This document shows positions 1 through 10,048 of a stretch of 64,000 nucleotides of DNA, piece after piece. Source of the DNA: Bacteroides ovatus. Its GTDB lineage: Bacteria; Bacteroidota; Bacteroidia; Bacteroidales; Bacteroidaceae. The notes beneath the pieces were generated by a model. It saw only the letters and a program-made list of their open reading frames with translations. It searched no databases and was not told where the DNA came from. The DNA is taken from the NCBI RefSeq assembly GCF_001314995.1, contig NZ_CP012938.1, positions 3,782,001 through 3,846,000 of the forward strand, read 5' to 3'. The number at the start of each line of letters is the position of its first letter. The stretch's first letter is position 1. A program made the position numbers and the translations under genes.

Positions 1-353
1 AGACAGGTCAGTGCAGGAAAGGCTGTGCAACTATCGTTCGTCCATCCGGCATATCCCCAATCATTCCAATTAATTTCGGCACGTACGCCGTGAGGTCCGT
101 CACTCATCCAAAGTTCAGGAATACCCAAACGGGGACAGCCAGGGGAGCTAAACTTCCCTTGTGCATAACTAAGACGAGTTTTCTCCTCCACAGTCATACG
201 GTTCAACGCATCCTGTACCCTAACCTCTATCGGTTGTGTATCATCCAGATACACCGGTGTTTGTTCTTTGTCTTGAGCAATCGCCACCATACCTGTCTGA
301 ACAGACAGGAAACATATAGTCAATAAAAATGTCTTCATTATTCCAATAATCAT
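1..353 (-). CDS. GH3 family beta-glucosidase, N-terminal part only (cut by left edge)
   Basis: The minus-strand frame opens with ATG at 353 (or the in-frame ATG at 338) and runs off the window without a stop. The visible ~117 residues give a signal peptide ending near VAIAQ, then the GH3 N-terminal region with the family pattern VQDALNRMTVEEK and GIPELWMSDGPHGVR. The catalytic aspartate and the second domain lie outside the window. The ATG at 353 starts 8 bp after the stop of the GH2 gene, so it is the last visible gene of the GH31-GH2-GH3 transcription unit. From the locus order I infer a periplasmic or cell-bound beta-glucosidase acting on the glucan backbone of xyloglucan oligosaccharides. 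The family call is secure; substrate is inferred from context. Confidence 0.9.
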   Translation of the reverse strand, partial: MIIGIMKTFLLTICFLSVQTGMVAIAQDKEQTPVYLDDTQPIEVRVQDALNRMTVEEKTRLSYAQGKFSSPGCPRLGIPELWMSDGPHGVRAEINWNDWGYAGWTNDSCTAFPALTC

Positions 354-360
354 TTACAGT

Positions 361-2919
361 TTACAATTCCTCTGCCGAAATCTTTAGTACAGCTTGCCGA
401 AGTCCCTCTGAAGTAGCCGTCAGCTTTGCTTTTCCCGGTTTTCCATCGTTCTGAATGACAACAAGGCATTTTCCATAAAATGCTTTCCTCTTTTCATCCT
501 TAAAGCGTTCCATCGATACCGGGTTTCCGTTGTCTACCCCTGCGATAAAGCCATTACCTTGTACTGTGAAATTCACTAGATTGTCAGCATCAGGGCAAAG
601 ATTTCCTTTCTCATCCAACACCTCCACAGTGACAAAACACAAATCTTTTCCATCAGCAGTCAGAATAGAACGATCAGGAGTCAGACGAATCTCTGCGGGT
701 TTTCCGGCTGTGCAGATTTCCTTTTCCGCCACTACCTTACCACTCTCTCGTGCAATGACCTTCACCGTTCCCGGTTCAAACTTCACACGCCAAGCTACAT
801 GCAGATTATCAAGGTCTTTACGCTTCACTCCTTGCGACTTTCCATTCACAAACAGTTCCACTTCATCAGCCTGATTATAGTAGCACCACATATCAATCTC
901 CTGTCCCGGAGTCCAGTTCCAGTGCGGGAAAAGGTGCAACACCTGCTTATCCGTCCATTCCGACTGATACAAATAGTAGACATCTTTCGGGAAACCAGCC
1001 AGATCTACAATACCAAAGTACGAACTACGCGCAGGCCATCCGTAAGGAGTCGGTTCCCCGATATAATCAAATCCCGTCCATACATATTGCCCGCTGATAA
1101 AGTCGTTGTCCCTGACTAATTTCAAGCTTTCCTCATGAGTGTTTCCCCAAGGCACATGACAGTTTTCATAAGATGAACAGGCAAATGTGGAATCGGCAAA
1201 GGATTTGTCCCAACGCTTGGGCCAGATAAACATCCGGTCGCTGGGCATACGGTAATATCCGCGAGTCATCAACGCTGAATTGCTTTCAGTAATGATAAAC
1301 GGCTTGTCCGGGAAATTAGCCGGAACATTGGGAATATCCTTGTTATGATAATTATAGCCAATCACATCCAGTACGCCGGAACGGAATAAATGATTGCCGG
1401 AATTCGGTTCATTGCATCCGGCAGTGACAGGACGGGTAGGATCAAGCCCTTTTACAAAGCTTACCAATTTTTTCGTCAGCAAAGAGTTGACACTCTCCTC
1501 TCCTTCTTTGGCTAACATTTCAGAAGAATGTCCGAAATTTAAGATCAGATTGGCCTCTTCCAGACTCAACGTATCCGCTTTGGCATCACTCCATTGTTCG
1601 AGGACTTCATTACCGATACTCCACATAAAGACAGAAGGATGATTACGGTCACGCAAAATAAAGTCATTCAAATCGCGCTCGTGCCATTCATTGAAGTAAC
1701 GGGCATAATCATGTGCCGTTTTTTTCTTCCGCCACATATCAAAAGCCTCATCCATCACGATAAATCCCATACGGTCACAAAGATCAAGCAGTTCGGGTGC
1801 GGGAGGATTATGGGAACAACGTATGCCGTTACACCCCATTTCTTTCAGAATTTGCAAGTGCCGTTCAATGGCACGTGTGTTGACTGCCGCTCCCAAACAG
1901 CCCAGGTCATGATGCATACACACACCATTAATTTTTGTCTGCCTGCCATTCAACGTGAATCCTTTCCGGGCATCCAAACTAAATGTGCGAATACCGACAG
2001 GAGTAGTATACCTATCCATACATTCTTCGTTTCGCATCACTTTGGTAACCAGTGTATACAGATAAGGAGTATCAATATCCCACAGTTGAGGTTGCTTTAC
2101 AGTCAGTTGCTGGGTAAAAACAACTTCCTTACCGGCTTCCGCTTCCCCACTCGACCGGGTTTCAGCAACTTCTCTGCCTTCAGCATCCTGCAAGGAAGAA
2201 CAGACAGTAACATTTTCGTTCGTATCACTTTCATTCACAAGGGTAGTAGCGAGATTCAGTACAGCCTGTTTTTCGTCAACTGACGAGGTTGTTACATACG
2301 TTCCCCATCCACCCACATGTATTGGGCCGGTCTTGCTTAGCCACACATTCCGGTAAATGCCACAACCTGAATACCACCGTGAATTAGGTTGCTCCGCATT
2401 ATCCACACGTACAGCCAGCACATTCGGTTCATCCCATTTCAGATAAGGAGTCAGGTCATAGCTGAAACTAATATATCCATAAGGACGTACTCCCAATGAA
2501 ACACCATTGATAAATACCTCCGAGTTCATATATACTCCGTCAAACTCAATGCGAAATATCTTTCCTGCATCCGCTTTGTCTACACTAAAAGTTTTGCGAT
2601 ACCAACCGACTCCTCCCGGAAGTGCCCCTCCTCCTGTACCGGAAGGATTTTCCTGACTGAAGTCTCCTTCAATCGCCCAGTCGTGGGGCAAATCCAGTAC
2701 ACGCCAGTCATTGTCGGCAAAACCAGGTTGTGCCGCTTGCAGCCCGTCTCCCAAATGAAAACGCCAGTCTGCATTAAAGTCGGATCGCTCCCGCGGAGAT
2801 ACAAGGGAAGAACTGCTACATGCTCCTAATAACATCAGACAGCCTCCCAATGCCAGGCAGCTCCCCAGTATAAGGCAGCCCCCCAGCATCAAATATTTTA
2901 GTTTACCAATCATCATCAA
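361..2919 (-). CDS. GH2 beta-galactosidase, lipoprotein (xyloglucan locus)
   Basis: 852 residues from ATG 2919. It has an N-terminal sugar-binding jelly roll (about 45-200), an immunoglobulin-like GH2 domain (about 205-315), a TIM barrel with acid/base E438 in SIGNEVLEQW and nucleophile E545 in FIITESNSAL, and C-terminal beta-sandwich domains. The leader is odd: three six-residue repeats, LGGCLI, LGSCLA, LGGCLM, precede the likely lipidation cysteine C34 in LLGACSSSS, so several lipobox-like cysteines occur in one signal peptide. It starts 16 bp after the GH31 stop and ends 8 bp before the GH3 start. In the xyloglucan pathway a GH2 removes terminal beta-galactose from side chains; that role is inferred from the locus, while family and catalytic residues are read from the sequence. 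Confidence 0.93.
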   Translation of the reverse strand: MMMIGKLKYLMLGGCLILGSCLALGGCLMLLGACSSSSLVSPRERSDFNADWRFHLGDGLQAAQPGFADNDWRVLDLPHDWAIEGDFSQENPSGTGGGALPGGVGWYRKTFSVDKADAGKIFRIEFDGVYMNSEVFINGVSLGVRPYGYISFSYDLTPYLKWDEPNVLAVRVDNAEQPNSRWYSGCGIYRNVWLSKTGPIHVGGWGTYVTTSSVDEKQAVLNLATTLVNESDTNENVTVCSSLQDAEGREVAETRSSGEAEAGKEVVFTQQLTVKQPQLWDIDTPYLYTLVTKVMRNEECMDRYTTPVGIRTFSLDARKGFTLNGRQTKINGVCMHHDLGCLGAAVNTRAIERHLQILKEMGCNGIRCSHNPPAPELLDLCDRMGFIVMDEAFDMWRKKKTAHDYARYFNEWHERDLNDFILRDRNHPSVFMWSIGNEVLEQWSDAKADTLSLEEANLILNFGHSSEMLAKEGEESVNSLLTKKLVSFVKGLDPTRPVTAGCNEPNSGNHLFRSGVLDVIGYNYHNKDIPNVPANFPDKPFIITESNSALMTRGYYRMPSDRMFIWPKRWDKSFADSTFACSSYENCHVPWGNTHEESLKLVRDNDFISGQYVWTGFDYIGEPTPYGWPARSSYFGIVDLAGFPKDVYYLYQSEWTDKQVLHLFPHWNWTPGQEIDMWCYYNQADEVELFVNGKSQGVKRKDLDNLHVAWRVKFEPGTVKVIARESGKVVAEKEICTAGKPAEIRLTPDRSILTADGKDLCFVTVEVLDEKGNLCPDADNLVNFTVQGNGFIAGVDNGNPVSMERFKDEKRKAFYGKCLVVIQNDGKPGKAKLTATSEGLRQAVLKISAEEL

Positions 2920-2935
2920 CGGATTATCATTCAGC

Positions 2936-5800
2936 TTACAGTTTCAATGTCTGCTCGCTGCCATTATACTTCACAGTCACCCCTTTCGCGTTCAAATCAA
3001 ACGGTTGGGCTTTCTCCTTATTCACCGTAACTACCGTGAAAGTACGCTCCTTCAGCATACCCGGGAACTCCCCCTGACGCTCACCAATCACTAAAGTCTT
3101 GGTAGCCTCATCATACTTCATCGGTATCATGGCATACATCCCTTGTTCATAGTTATAATTCACACCTTCATCTTCGTATAACGTAAACTCCCCATCCGCT
3201 CCCTGATAAATATACAAACGGATGTGCTCCGCCGGTTTTTCATCCGTATACTGAATATCATCTCCGAACGGAATGATAGCGCCTGCACGCACATACAACG
3301 GAATACGCTCATAAGGAGCTTCTATTACTTTTCTCTCTCCTCCAGCCTGGAATTTGCCGGAATAGAAATCATACCAGCCCTCTGCTTGAGGGAAATAAAT
3401 TTCACGACTGCGGTCACCATAGCGATAAACCGGAGATACCATAAACGAAGGACCGAACATAAACTGGTCACCAATATCATTCACTTCAGCATCCGCTGTG
3501 AAATCCATTACCAAGGGACGCATGATTGTATAATCATCAAACCAAGTCATACCTGCCAGCGAATAAATATACGGCATCATATTATAACGTAACTTAGTAT
3601 AATATACAACCGACTGATAAGCAGGATGCCCTTCCGGCGCAATCTCCCATATTTCACGGAAAGGGTATTGTCCGTGTGCACGATATAAAGGAACAAACGC
3701 ACCGAATTGATACCAGCGGGTATTCAGCTCACGCCATTCTTTATAATCAGCATTTTCCGTCTTTGTCGCGTTCCATTGTTTCTGTCCGGCCACATAACGA
3801 TTCTCTACACAAAAACCGCCAATATCCATTGTCCAGTAAGGTATTCCACTCATGGCAAAATTCAATCCGGCAGAAATCTGTGCCTTCATGTCCTCCCAAC
3901 GTGTACCGATATCCCCACTCCATGTAGCCGTGGAATAACGCTGTAATCCGGCAAATCCCGAACGGGTTAATAAGAACACCCGTTTGTTATTATCTACTCC
4001 GCGCTGACCGTCATAAATGGCTTCTGCATTCATCAGTGCATACGCATTGAAAAATTCCGTAGAGGAACCCAACGCTGTAGGTCCGCACAAAGCTTTCCGA
4101 TATTCCAAGTCGGTACAGTCACGTACATTCGGTTCGCTGGCATCCATCCACCAAGCATCGATACCCAACGGATAATAGTGCTCATACATCTGTTTCCAGA
4201 ACAGTTTCCGTGCATCGGGATCATACGCATCATAAAAACCATAATGGTAACCGGGACCTACCCAATCTTTCAAACTATCTTTAACAGACTGCTGATACAT
4301 CCACCCATTCTCGTCGAACTCCTTGAAATGTTCGGTAGTAACATAAAACTTAGGCCATACCGAGATCATCATACGGGCATGCATAGCATGGATGGAATCA
4401 ACCATTGCTTTCGGGTCCGGAAAACGAGCTTTATCAAACTCATGACTTCCCCAGGCATTCTCCGGCCAATGATTCCAATCCAGTACGATATTATCCAATG
4501 GGATTTTACGATCACGGAAACCTTTCAGTGCTCCCAACATTTCCTCCTGTGTATTATACTTCTCACGACTTTGCCAGAAACCCATTGCCCATTTCGGCAT
4601 AACGGGAGACTTTCCGGTCAGCGAACGATAACCGCTAATCACGTCGTCCATATTCTCACCAGCCATAAAATAATAATCGAGCTGCTTGGTCATTTCACTC
4701 CACCACGACTGCTTCCCCTGTTCTTCCGGATTAACAGGTGTCAATGCACGCAGTCCGCAATAAGACTGTCCGCCATCAGGCTGCCACTCGATTTTCAACG
4801 GCACACGCTTTCCTGCTTCCAAATGAGCTGCAAACTTATAACTATTAGGATTCCATGCAGTCCGCCAACGTTCCGGCACTACCGGCTCATTGTTCAAATA
4901 GACCTTAACATATCCCGCATAATAAAGAATAAACTTGAACTCTCCCGTTTGAGCAGGTTCTATCTCTCCTTCATAAGTGACTTTAGCCCCCATTAACGGC
5001 AGTTTCTTCGGAAGATTCTCAATCGTTTTCAGATTCTCGAAATAGATGGAGTCTTCCCGGCGGACCAGAGTTTCTCCTTTTTTCGGCACATAAGTACCGG
5101 TTAGCGCCCCTTCCTGGCCTGTCTTATCATAAAGTTTAAAGATACGATTCAACTGGGAGTAATCATTCGGATTACCGAAACGACAGAAGGAATAACTATC
5201 CAGCAGTATACCATAGTTTTTATTCGAAACAACAAACGGAACAGAAACTTTCGTATTATACTGGAACAGTTCTTCGTTCTTACCCTTATAATTAAATTCA
5301 TCCGCCTGATGCTGGCCTAATCCGTAAAACGCTTCATCTTCGGGAGATTCAAAAACCTGACAGACCGTATATCCTTTCGTTCCTTCCACTTCTATCGGAG
5401 TAAATGTCTTTCCTCCTCCCTTATTCTCCTGCAGGATTAACTCTCCGTTTTTATCCGTAAACCACACCTCTCCGGTACTAGCCAATACAGATGCTTTCAC
5501 TTCTTCAGTAGACACTGTAATCGTATCGCCATTCTGCACGACGGCAAAAGATGTTTGTTTTTTCTGCGGAACAACAATCAGACTTTGCGGATCGGCAAAC
5601 TTGCTGTCGGCAGTGGCAGAAACGTGAATTAACTTATCTCCCATCACCTGAAGGCGAACCAAACGGGGACCTCCTGTTTCTTTGTGTTGTACTTTGACTA
5701 TCACACTATCACCTGTCTTCTCGTAGACCTTATTGGAACATGCTCCCAAAAGAAGTCCCGGCAACAGGCAATAGAAAATGTTTTTCATATTCATAATCAT
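2936..5800 (-). CDS. GH31 alpha-xylosidase with PA14 insert, lipoprotein
   Basis: 954 residues. The leader has a lipobox, LLLGAC, followed by the GH31 N-terminal beta-sandwich. A PA14-like insertion at roughly residues 240-350 (GEFKFILYYAGYVKVYLNNE) interrupts it before the (beta/alpha)8 barrel. The nucleophile is D553 in WWMDASEPN and the acid/base lies in TWSGDIGTRWEDM. The family hydrolyses alpha-glycosides; here I infer release of terminal alpha-xylose from xyloglucan oligosaccharides, as for the well-studied B. ovatus enzyme with the same PA14 insert and, as I remember, the same nucleophile number. It is the first gene of a GH31-GH2-GH3 unit with its own -7 box at 5840-5847 and is separated from the upstream regulator gene by a strong terminator. 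Confidence 0.95.
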   Translation of the reverse strand: MIMNMKNIFYCLLPGLLLGACSNKVYEKTGDSVIVKVQHKETGGPRLVRLQVMGDKLIHVSATADSKFADPQSLIVVPQKKQTSFAVVQNGDTITVSTEEVKASVLASTGEVWFTDKNGELILQENKGGGKTFTPIEVEGTKGYTVCQVFESPEDEAFYGLGQHQADEFNYKGKNEELFQYNTKVSVPFVVSNKNYGILLDSYSFCRFGNPNDYSQLNRIFKLYDKTGQEGALTGTYVPKKGETLVRREDSIYFENLKTIENLPKKLPLMGAKVTYEGEIEPAQTGEFKFILYYAGYVKVYLNNEPVVPERWRTAWNPNSYKFAAHLEAGKRVPLKIEWQPDGGQSYCGLRALTPVNPEEQGKQSWWSEMTKQLDYYFMAGENMDDVISGYRSLTGKSPVMPKWAMGFWQSREKYNTQEEMLGALKGFRDRKIPLDNIVLDWNHWPENAWGSHEFDKARFPDPKAMVDSIHAMHARMMISVWPKFYVTTEHFKEFDENGWMYQQSVKDSLKDWVGPGYHYGFYDAYDPDARKLFWKQMYEHYYPLGIDAWWMDASEPNVRDCTDLEYRKALCGPTALGSSTEFFNAYALMNAEAIYDGQRGVDNNKRVFLLTRSGFAGLQRYSTATWSGDIGTRWEDMKAQISAGLNFAMSGIPYWTMDIGGFCVENRYVAGQKQWNATKTENADYKEWRELNTRWYQFGAFVPLYRAHGQYPFREIWEIAPEGHPAYQSVVYYTKLRYNMMPYIYSLAGMTWFDDYTIMRPLVMDFTADAEVNDIGDQFMFGPSFMVSPVYRYGDRSREIYFPQAEGWYDFYSGKFQAGGERKVIEAPYERIPLYVRAGAIIPFGDDIQYTDEKPAEHIRLYIYQGADGEFTLYEDEGVNYNYEQGMYAMIPMKYDEATKTLVIGERQGEFPGMLKERTFTVVTVNKEKAQPFDLNAKGVTVKYNGSEQTLKL

Positions 5801-5839
5801 ACCTACCTTTAGGGTTCAACAATATATTTTCTCATATCG

Positions 5840-5847
5840 CAAAAGTA
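5840..5847 (-). promoter_or_regulatory. Promoter -7 box of GH31-GH2-GH3 unit
   Basis: The minus strand reads TACTTTTG, matching the Bacteroides TAnnTTTG consensus, 40 bp upstream of the GH31 start. It lies just after the terminator of the regulator gene, so these three enzymes are likely transcribed independently of the susC/D operon. The space for an upstream activator site is occupied by the terminator itself, which is unusual. Confidence 0.6.
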
Positions 5848-5860
5848 AGTACTATAAATG

Positions 5861-5900
5861 AAAAGCTCCCCTTCTAATGTTTTATAGAAGGGGAACTTTT
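5861..5900 (-). terminator. Terminator after HTCS gene
   Basis: Arms 5861-5876 and 5885-5900 form a 16-bp stem with an 8-nt loop. On the minus-strand RNA the only non-Watson-Crick pair is a G-U; on the plus strand it would be a C-A mismatch, so the hairpin fits the regulator transcript. The stem ends in CUUUU. Confidence 0.75.
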
Positions 5901-5943
5901 AAACAGTGACCGGACGATATGTTTTTTTCAGAGGTATCATTTG

Positions 5944-8900
5944 TTATTTCCCTTCTTTTTCCTGGTAAACGGAGGGTAAAACACCAAATTCATCCTTGAA
6001 ATAACGGCTGAAATATTTAGGATTATTGAAGCCTACTTCGAAAGCTACTTCGGACACATGAAGCTGGCTTTCACGCAATAATTGCGCCGCCCGTTTCAAG
6101 CGAATCACGCGGATAAACTCAATAGGTGTCTTTCCTGTGATCTGAAGCAATTTCTTATACAGATGCACGCGGCTCATACCCAGTTCCCGGCTAAGTTCCT
6201 CTACCGAAAGTTCAGTACGTGACATATTATCCTCCACATATTTGATTGCTTTCTCTATCAACTTTTCATCCAGTGAAGTAATCACAATCTCGCTAGGTGC
6301 AGGATCAATCATTCCCTGGGTGACACGATGATAACGGCTTAGTTCTATCAGTTTACGGATACGCAACACAAGGATAGTCATATTGAACGGCTTCGTTACA
6401 TAGTCGTCCGCTCCTGTCTGCAATCCCTCCAACTTCGCTTCGGTATTCTGCCGCGCTGTCAGCAAAATCACAGGGATATGCGCAGTACGCTTGTCCTGCT
6501 TAATCAGGCGACACAGCTCATTGCCGTCCATTTGGGGCATCATTACATCACTGATAACCAGATCGGGTAATTCTTCCTGCATCATCTCCCATGCTTCGTT
6601 ACCATTCACAGCCAGTTTGACACGATACTGTAATTCCAGACTATAACGCATAAAGATACGGAAGTCTTCATTATCATCTACCACCAGCAGCAAAGGGGAA
6701 TCCTTGCGTCCGGTCTCTTCCCTGACTTCCTCTTTCATTTCCCTATCTTCTTCATCCCCAACCGACATGCCCGTTTCTTCCGGTAACTGTACTTGTGTCT
6801 CCACATGTTTTACCGGGAACTGAATAACGAAAACAGACCCCGTCCCTATATTATCGAATACCTTCACTTCTCCTTCATGCAAAGTGACAAAGTCACGTAC
6901 CAGGCTCAATCCGATACCATTTCCGGTAGTTTCCTCTACTCCTTTATGATCCGCCTGATAGAAACGGTCGAAGATATGTTCCTTGTCCACATCGCTAATT
7001 CCTATTCCGGTATCGGCAATCTTGATTTCCAGTGTATCAGGAGTTCCTGTCACATGCTCTATCATCACCGTCACACGTCCTCCTTCAGGAGTAAACTTAA
7101 AAGCATTGGAAAGCAGATTCATCACAATCTTCCCTACCTTGTCAGCATCAAAAGCCATCGAGAATGTATCTATACCCGAAAAGAAAGAGAATTGAATATG
7201 TTTCTTATCCGCCATCAACAGGAAAGAGTTGCAAACACTATGCACATACGAAATGATATCTCCTTCCGACAGAGACAACTGATGAGTACTCATCTCTCCT
7301 TTACGGAAATCGAGCAGTTGATTGACCAGATGTAACAACCGTTGCGCATTACGATACATCAATTGCAAACGTGTACTCTGCAATTCATCGGTCGTTTCTT
7401 TCAACATTCCCTCCAAAGGAGAAATAATCAAGGTAAGCGGTGTACGCAATTCATGGCTGACGTTCGTGAAGAAACGGAATTTCATATTATTGATTTCTTC
7501 ATTCTTCGCCACCTCATTTTCTATCTGCTGAAGATGAAACTTCTCACGTTCACGTTTCAGCATCCGGTAGCGCGCCAGGAAAAGCACGACCACCAAACCG
7601 GCAGCATACAACAAATAAGCCCACCACGACATCCAGAAAGGAGGATTGACTACAATACCCAGCGTGGCTTCCTTTATGCCGACATAACCGTCGCTATTGA
7701 TCGCTTTCACTCTCAAAACATACTTTCCTGGGGCAAGATTCGTAAAAGTCACATTGTGTACTCCTACTGGCAGGGTTAACCAGTCATTATTGAACCCTTC
7801 CAACTTATACATATATTGAGTTTTCTCCGGCAAATTATAGTTGTCCGAAGCAAAAGACACACTGAAAATATTCTGCTTATAATCGAACTCTACATTTTCT
7901 ACATCGTTCAACTCTTTTTCTATCAACACTCTTCCGCCATACGACTGCCCCACTTTCACTGCCTCATCAAACAACGAAAGACCTGTAAACATCACATTAG
8001 GCAGCATTTTATTATAGCGTATATGATCCGGAGCAAAAATATTGACTCCATACAGGCCACCAATCGCAATGATTCCATTGTGTAACGTTTTGATTGAACG
8101 CTGGTTAAAATCACAGTTCTGCAATCCGTCCTCACTATTGTAAGCCCTGGAATCAAAAAGGTAACTCCCTTTTCCATCGGAAGCCACTGTTACCCGAATC
8201 ACCTTCCTGCTGGTCGATACCCACATATTACGCTCCTGATCTTCCGTAATTGCCGCAATAAAATTTCCTTTGGCCTCTACAACAGGAAACAGATCCAGAA
8301 ACATATGACGCCTCGTATCATACACATTCAATCCCTCACGGGTAGCAATCCATACCAATCCCCGGCTATCTTTATATACATGATTCACCGCATCGTTCGA
8401 CAATTTCATACTATCGCTCTGGCCTTGAATCTTTTTTATTTCTCGAGTGCGCATATCCATCGTGCCTACTCCCTGACTGGCAGTTCCGAAAAACAATGTA
8501 TTATCATCTACCCAACACAAAGAGGTTACATTATTCTCCAGCAGAGCCGAGTTGTTACTGGTATAAGTTTCAAAAGTACCGGATAACGGTTCCAAACATT
8601 GCAAACCGCCTCCCAAGGAAGCAATCCAGATTCTTCCCTTATCATCCTCCACCAATGCCCAGACATTATTACTCGCCAAAGCGTTTCCGGTACCTTCCTT
8701 ATAAGAACGTACCTGGGAACCATTCATACAATACAATCCCCCATTGAATGTCCCTACCCATAATTTGCCGTCTTTCGATTTCAACATAGACACGACGGGA
8801 TTCGGCAATTGTCCTTCGGCGTCTCTCCAGAAAGGTTCCGCCTTTCCTGTAGAGCGATTCCACAAAAGAATCCCATGGTCGTTCGTTCCGAGCCACAGTC

Positions 8901-9984
8901 TATCTTCATCCGCCTGTTCTATGCAAGTTATATCTCCCCATTCATACATATTGAACTTAAAGATGCTTTCACTATAATAAGATACCCCCTTCTTATAAGT
9001 ACCTACCCACATGACACCATCCCTGTCAGCATATAAGTCATAAATTGTATTATGAGGCAAGCTCCGTCCATTGTCATCGTGGGCAACAAGAGAAGTCACT
9101 TTCCCCGTTTCTTTCTCAAGCACGTCTATGCCGTCATAATCCTTTCCAACCCAAATCCTGCCTTCTATATCCTGTGCCACCGCATGAATAATTACGTCCG
9201 GACGTGACGACCAGATACCGGTCAAATCTGTCCGCCAACTTTTTGTTCCGCAATCATACGCCCAGATTCCCATAAGACTGTATGCCCAGATGCAATTGTC
9301 TCTATCTACAAAAAGCGAAAGTTCTATCGTCTTTCCTCCCGGAATATATTTCTTAATTTCATCAGACTGCCATTTAATCGCCAATGTGGCACGATCCAGA
9401 CAGACAAGCAGTCCCGTATTATAAATCAACAAGATTCCGTCACTACATTCCGCCATTTGTGTCACTCCATACTCCGGCAACGAATGTTCCGTATACGAAA
9501 AGAAGAGTCTCTTTCCACCCTCCTTGTAACGGTAACATCCTTCACCTGCCACACTAAGCCACGTATTCCCTTCCCGGTCTACAAAAACCTGTTCCGGAAC
9601 TCCCCATGACTCCAGATTTTTCATAAATCCGGTAACATCAGTGATAAAGTAATCCCGCTCCTTATCAAATAATACATACCCCCGGGCGGTATTTATCCAA
9701 AACCGTCCGTCAGGCATTTCCACAATATCGGTAATGTAATTATCCGGTAAAGATCCCGGCTCATTCTCGGCATGCTGGTAGATCTTGAAAGTATATCCGT
9801 CATAGCGGTTCAGTCCGGTAGTCGTACCGAACCACATGAACCCATCACGATCTTTATAAATAGTATTCACAGAATTATTAGACAATCCGTCCGACACTTC
9901 CAGATGCTTGAACAAGTATGATTGTGCAGACACAATCCACGAAGCGAGAAGTAAAGCTAACAATAAAAGGCTCTTTCTTATCAT
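5944..9984 (-). CDS. Hybrid two-component system regulator (HTCS) of the xyloglucan locus
   Basis: Start chosen at 9984 because MIRKSLLLLALLLASW is a clean signal peptide; the frame extends to 10023. 1,346 residues: periplasmic sensor of repeated two-component propeller motifs (for example DRDGFMWFGTTTGLNRYDG), a Y_Y_Y domain, a membrane segment about 783-805, a histidine kinase with H844 in FFTNVSHELRT and an ATPase domain (GNGIGLSLV), a receiver domain with D1146 in DLVISDVMMPQMDG, and a C-terminal AraC-type DNA-binding domain. HTCS proteins bind an oligosaccharide in the periplasm and activate the neighbouring PUL promoters from the inner membrane. Its position between GH9 and GH31 suggests it is the xyloglucan sensor. 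No clear -7 box was found between it and GH9, so it may be expressed by readthrough or from a weak promoter. Confidence 0.95.
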   Translation of the reverse strand: MIRKSLLLLALLLASWIVSAQSYLFKHLEVSDGLSNNSVNTIYKDRDGFMWFGTTTGLNRYDGYTFKIYQHAENEPGSLPDNYITDIVEMPDGRFWINTARGYVLFDKERDYFITDVTGFMKNLESWGVPEQVFVDREGNTWLSVAGEGCYRYKEGGKRLFFSYTEHSLPEYGVTQMAECSDGILLIYNTGLLVCLDRATLAIKWQSDEIKKYIPGGKTIELSLFVDRDNCIWAYSLMGIWAYDCGTKSWRTDLTGIWSSRPDVIIHAVAQDIEGRIWVGKDYDGIDVLEKETGKVTSLVAHDDNGRSLPHNTIYDLYADRDGVMWVGTYKKGVSYYSESIFKFNMYEWGDITCIEQADEDRLWLGTNDHGILLWNRSTGKAEPFWRDAEGQLPNPVVSMLKSKDGKLWVGTFNGGLYCMNGSQVRSYKEGTGNALASNNVWALVEDDKGRIWIASLGGGLQCLEPLSGTFETYTSNNSALLENNVTSLCWVDDNTLFFGTASQGVGTMDMRTREIKKIQGQSDSMKLSNDAVNHVYKDSRGLVWIATREGLNVYDTRRHMFLDLFPVVEAKGNFIAAITEDQERNMWVSTSRKVIRVTVASDGKGSYLFDSRAYNSEDGLQNCDFNQRSIKTLHNGIIAIGGLYGVNIFAPDHIRYNKMLPNVMFTGLSLFDEAVKVGQSYGGRVLIEKELNDVENVEFDYKQNIFSVSFASDNYNLPEKTQYMYKLEGFNNDWLTLPVGVHNVTFTNLAPGKYVLRVKAINSDGYVGIKEATLGIVVNPPFWMSWWAYLLYAAGLVVVLFLARYRMLKREREKFHLQQIENEVAKNEEINNMKFRFFTNVSHELRTPLTLIISPLEGMLKETTDELQSTRLQLMYRNAQRLLHLVNQLLDFRKGEMSTHQLSLSEGDIISYVHSVCNSFLLMADKKHIQFSFFSGIDTFSMAFDADKVGKIVMNLLSNAFKFTPEGGRVTVMIEHVTGTPDTLEIKIADTGIGISDVDKEHIFDRFYQADHKGVEETTGNGIGLSLVRDFVTLHEGEVKVFDNIGTGSVFVIQFPVKHVETQVQLPEETGMSVGDEEDREMKEEVREETGRKDSPLLLVVDDNEDFRIFMRYSLELQYRVKLAVNGNEAWEMMQEELPDLVISDVMMPQMDGNELCRLIKQDKRTAHIPVILLTARQNTEAKLEGLQTGADDYVTKPFNMTILVLRIRKLIELSRYHRVTQGMIDPAPSEIVITSLDEKLIEKAIKYVEDNMSRTELSVEELSRELGMSRVHLYKKLLQITGKTPIEFIRVIRLKRAAQLLRESQLHVSEVAFEVGFNNPKYFSRYFKDEFGVLPSVYQEKEGK

Positions 9985-10048
9985 GTTTTTCAGATTTGTA
10001 CAAAGGAAATAAAATATTATCAAACAGCCAAGAAAAAGAGCCTACGGA

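Noticed and set aside
1594..2283. 229-codon plus-strand open frame inside GH2
   Set aside because: It is a shadow of the GH2 catalytic region on the other strand, with no domain and atypical composition.
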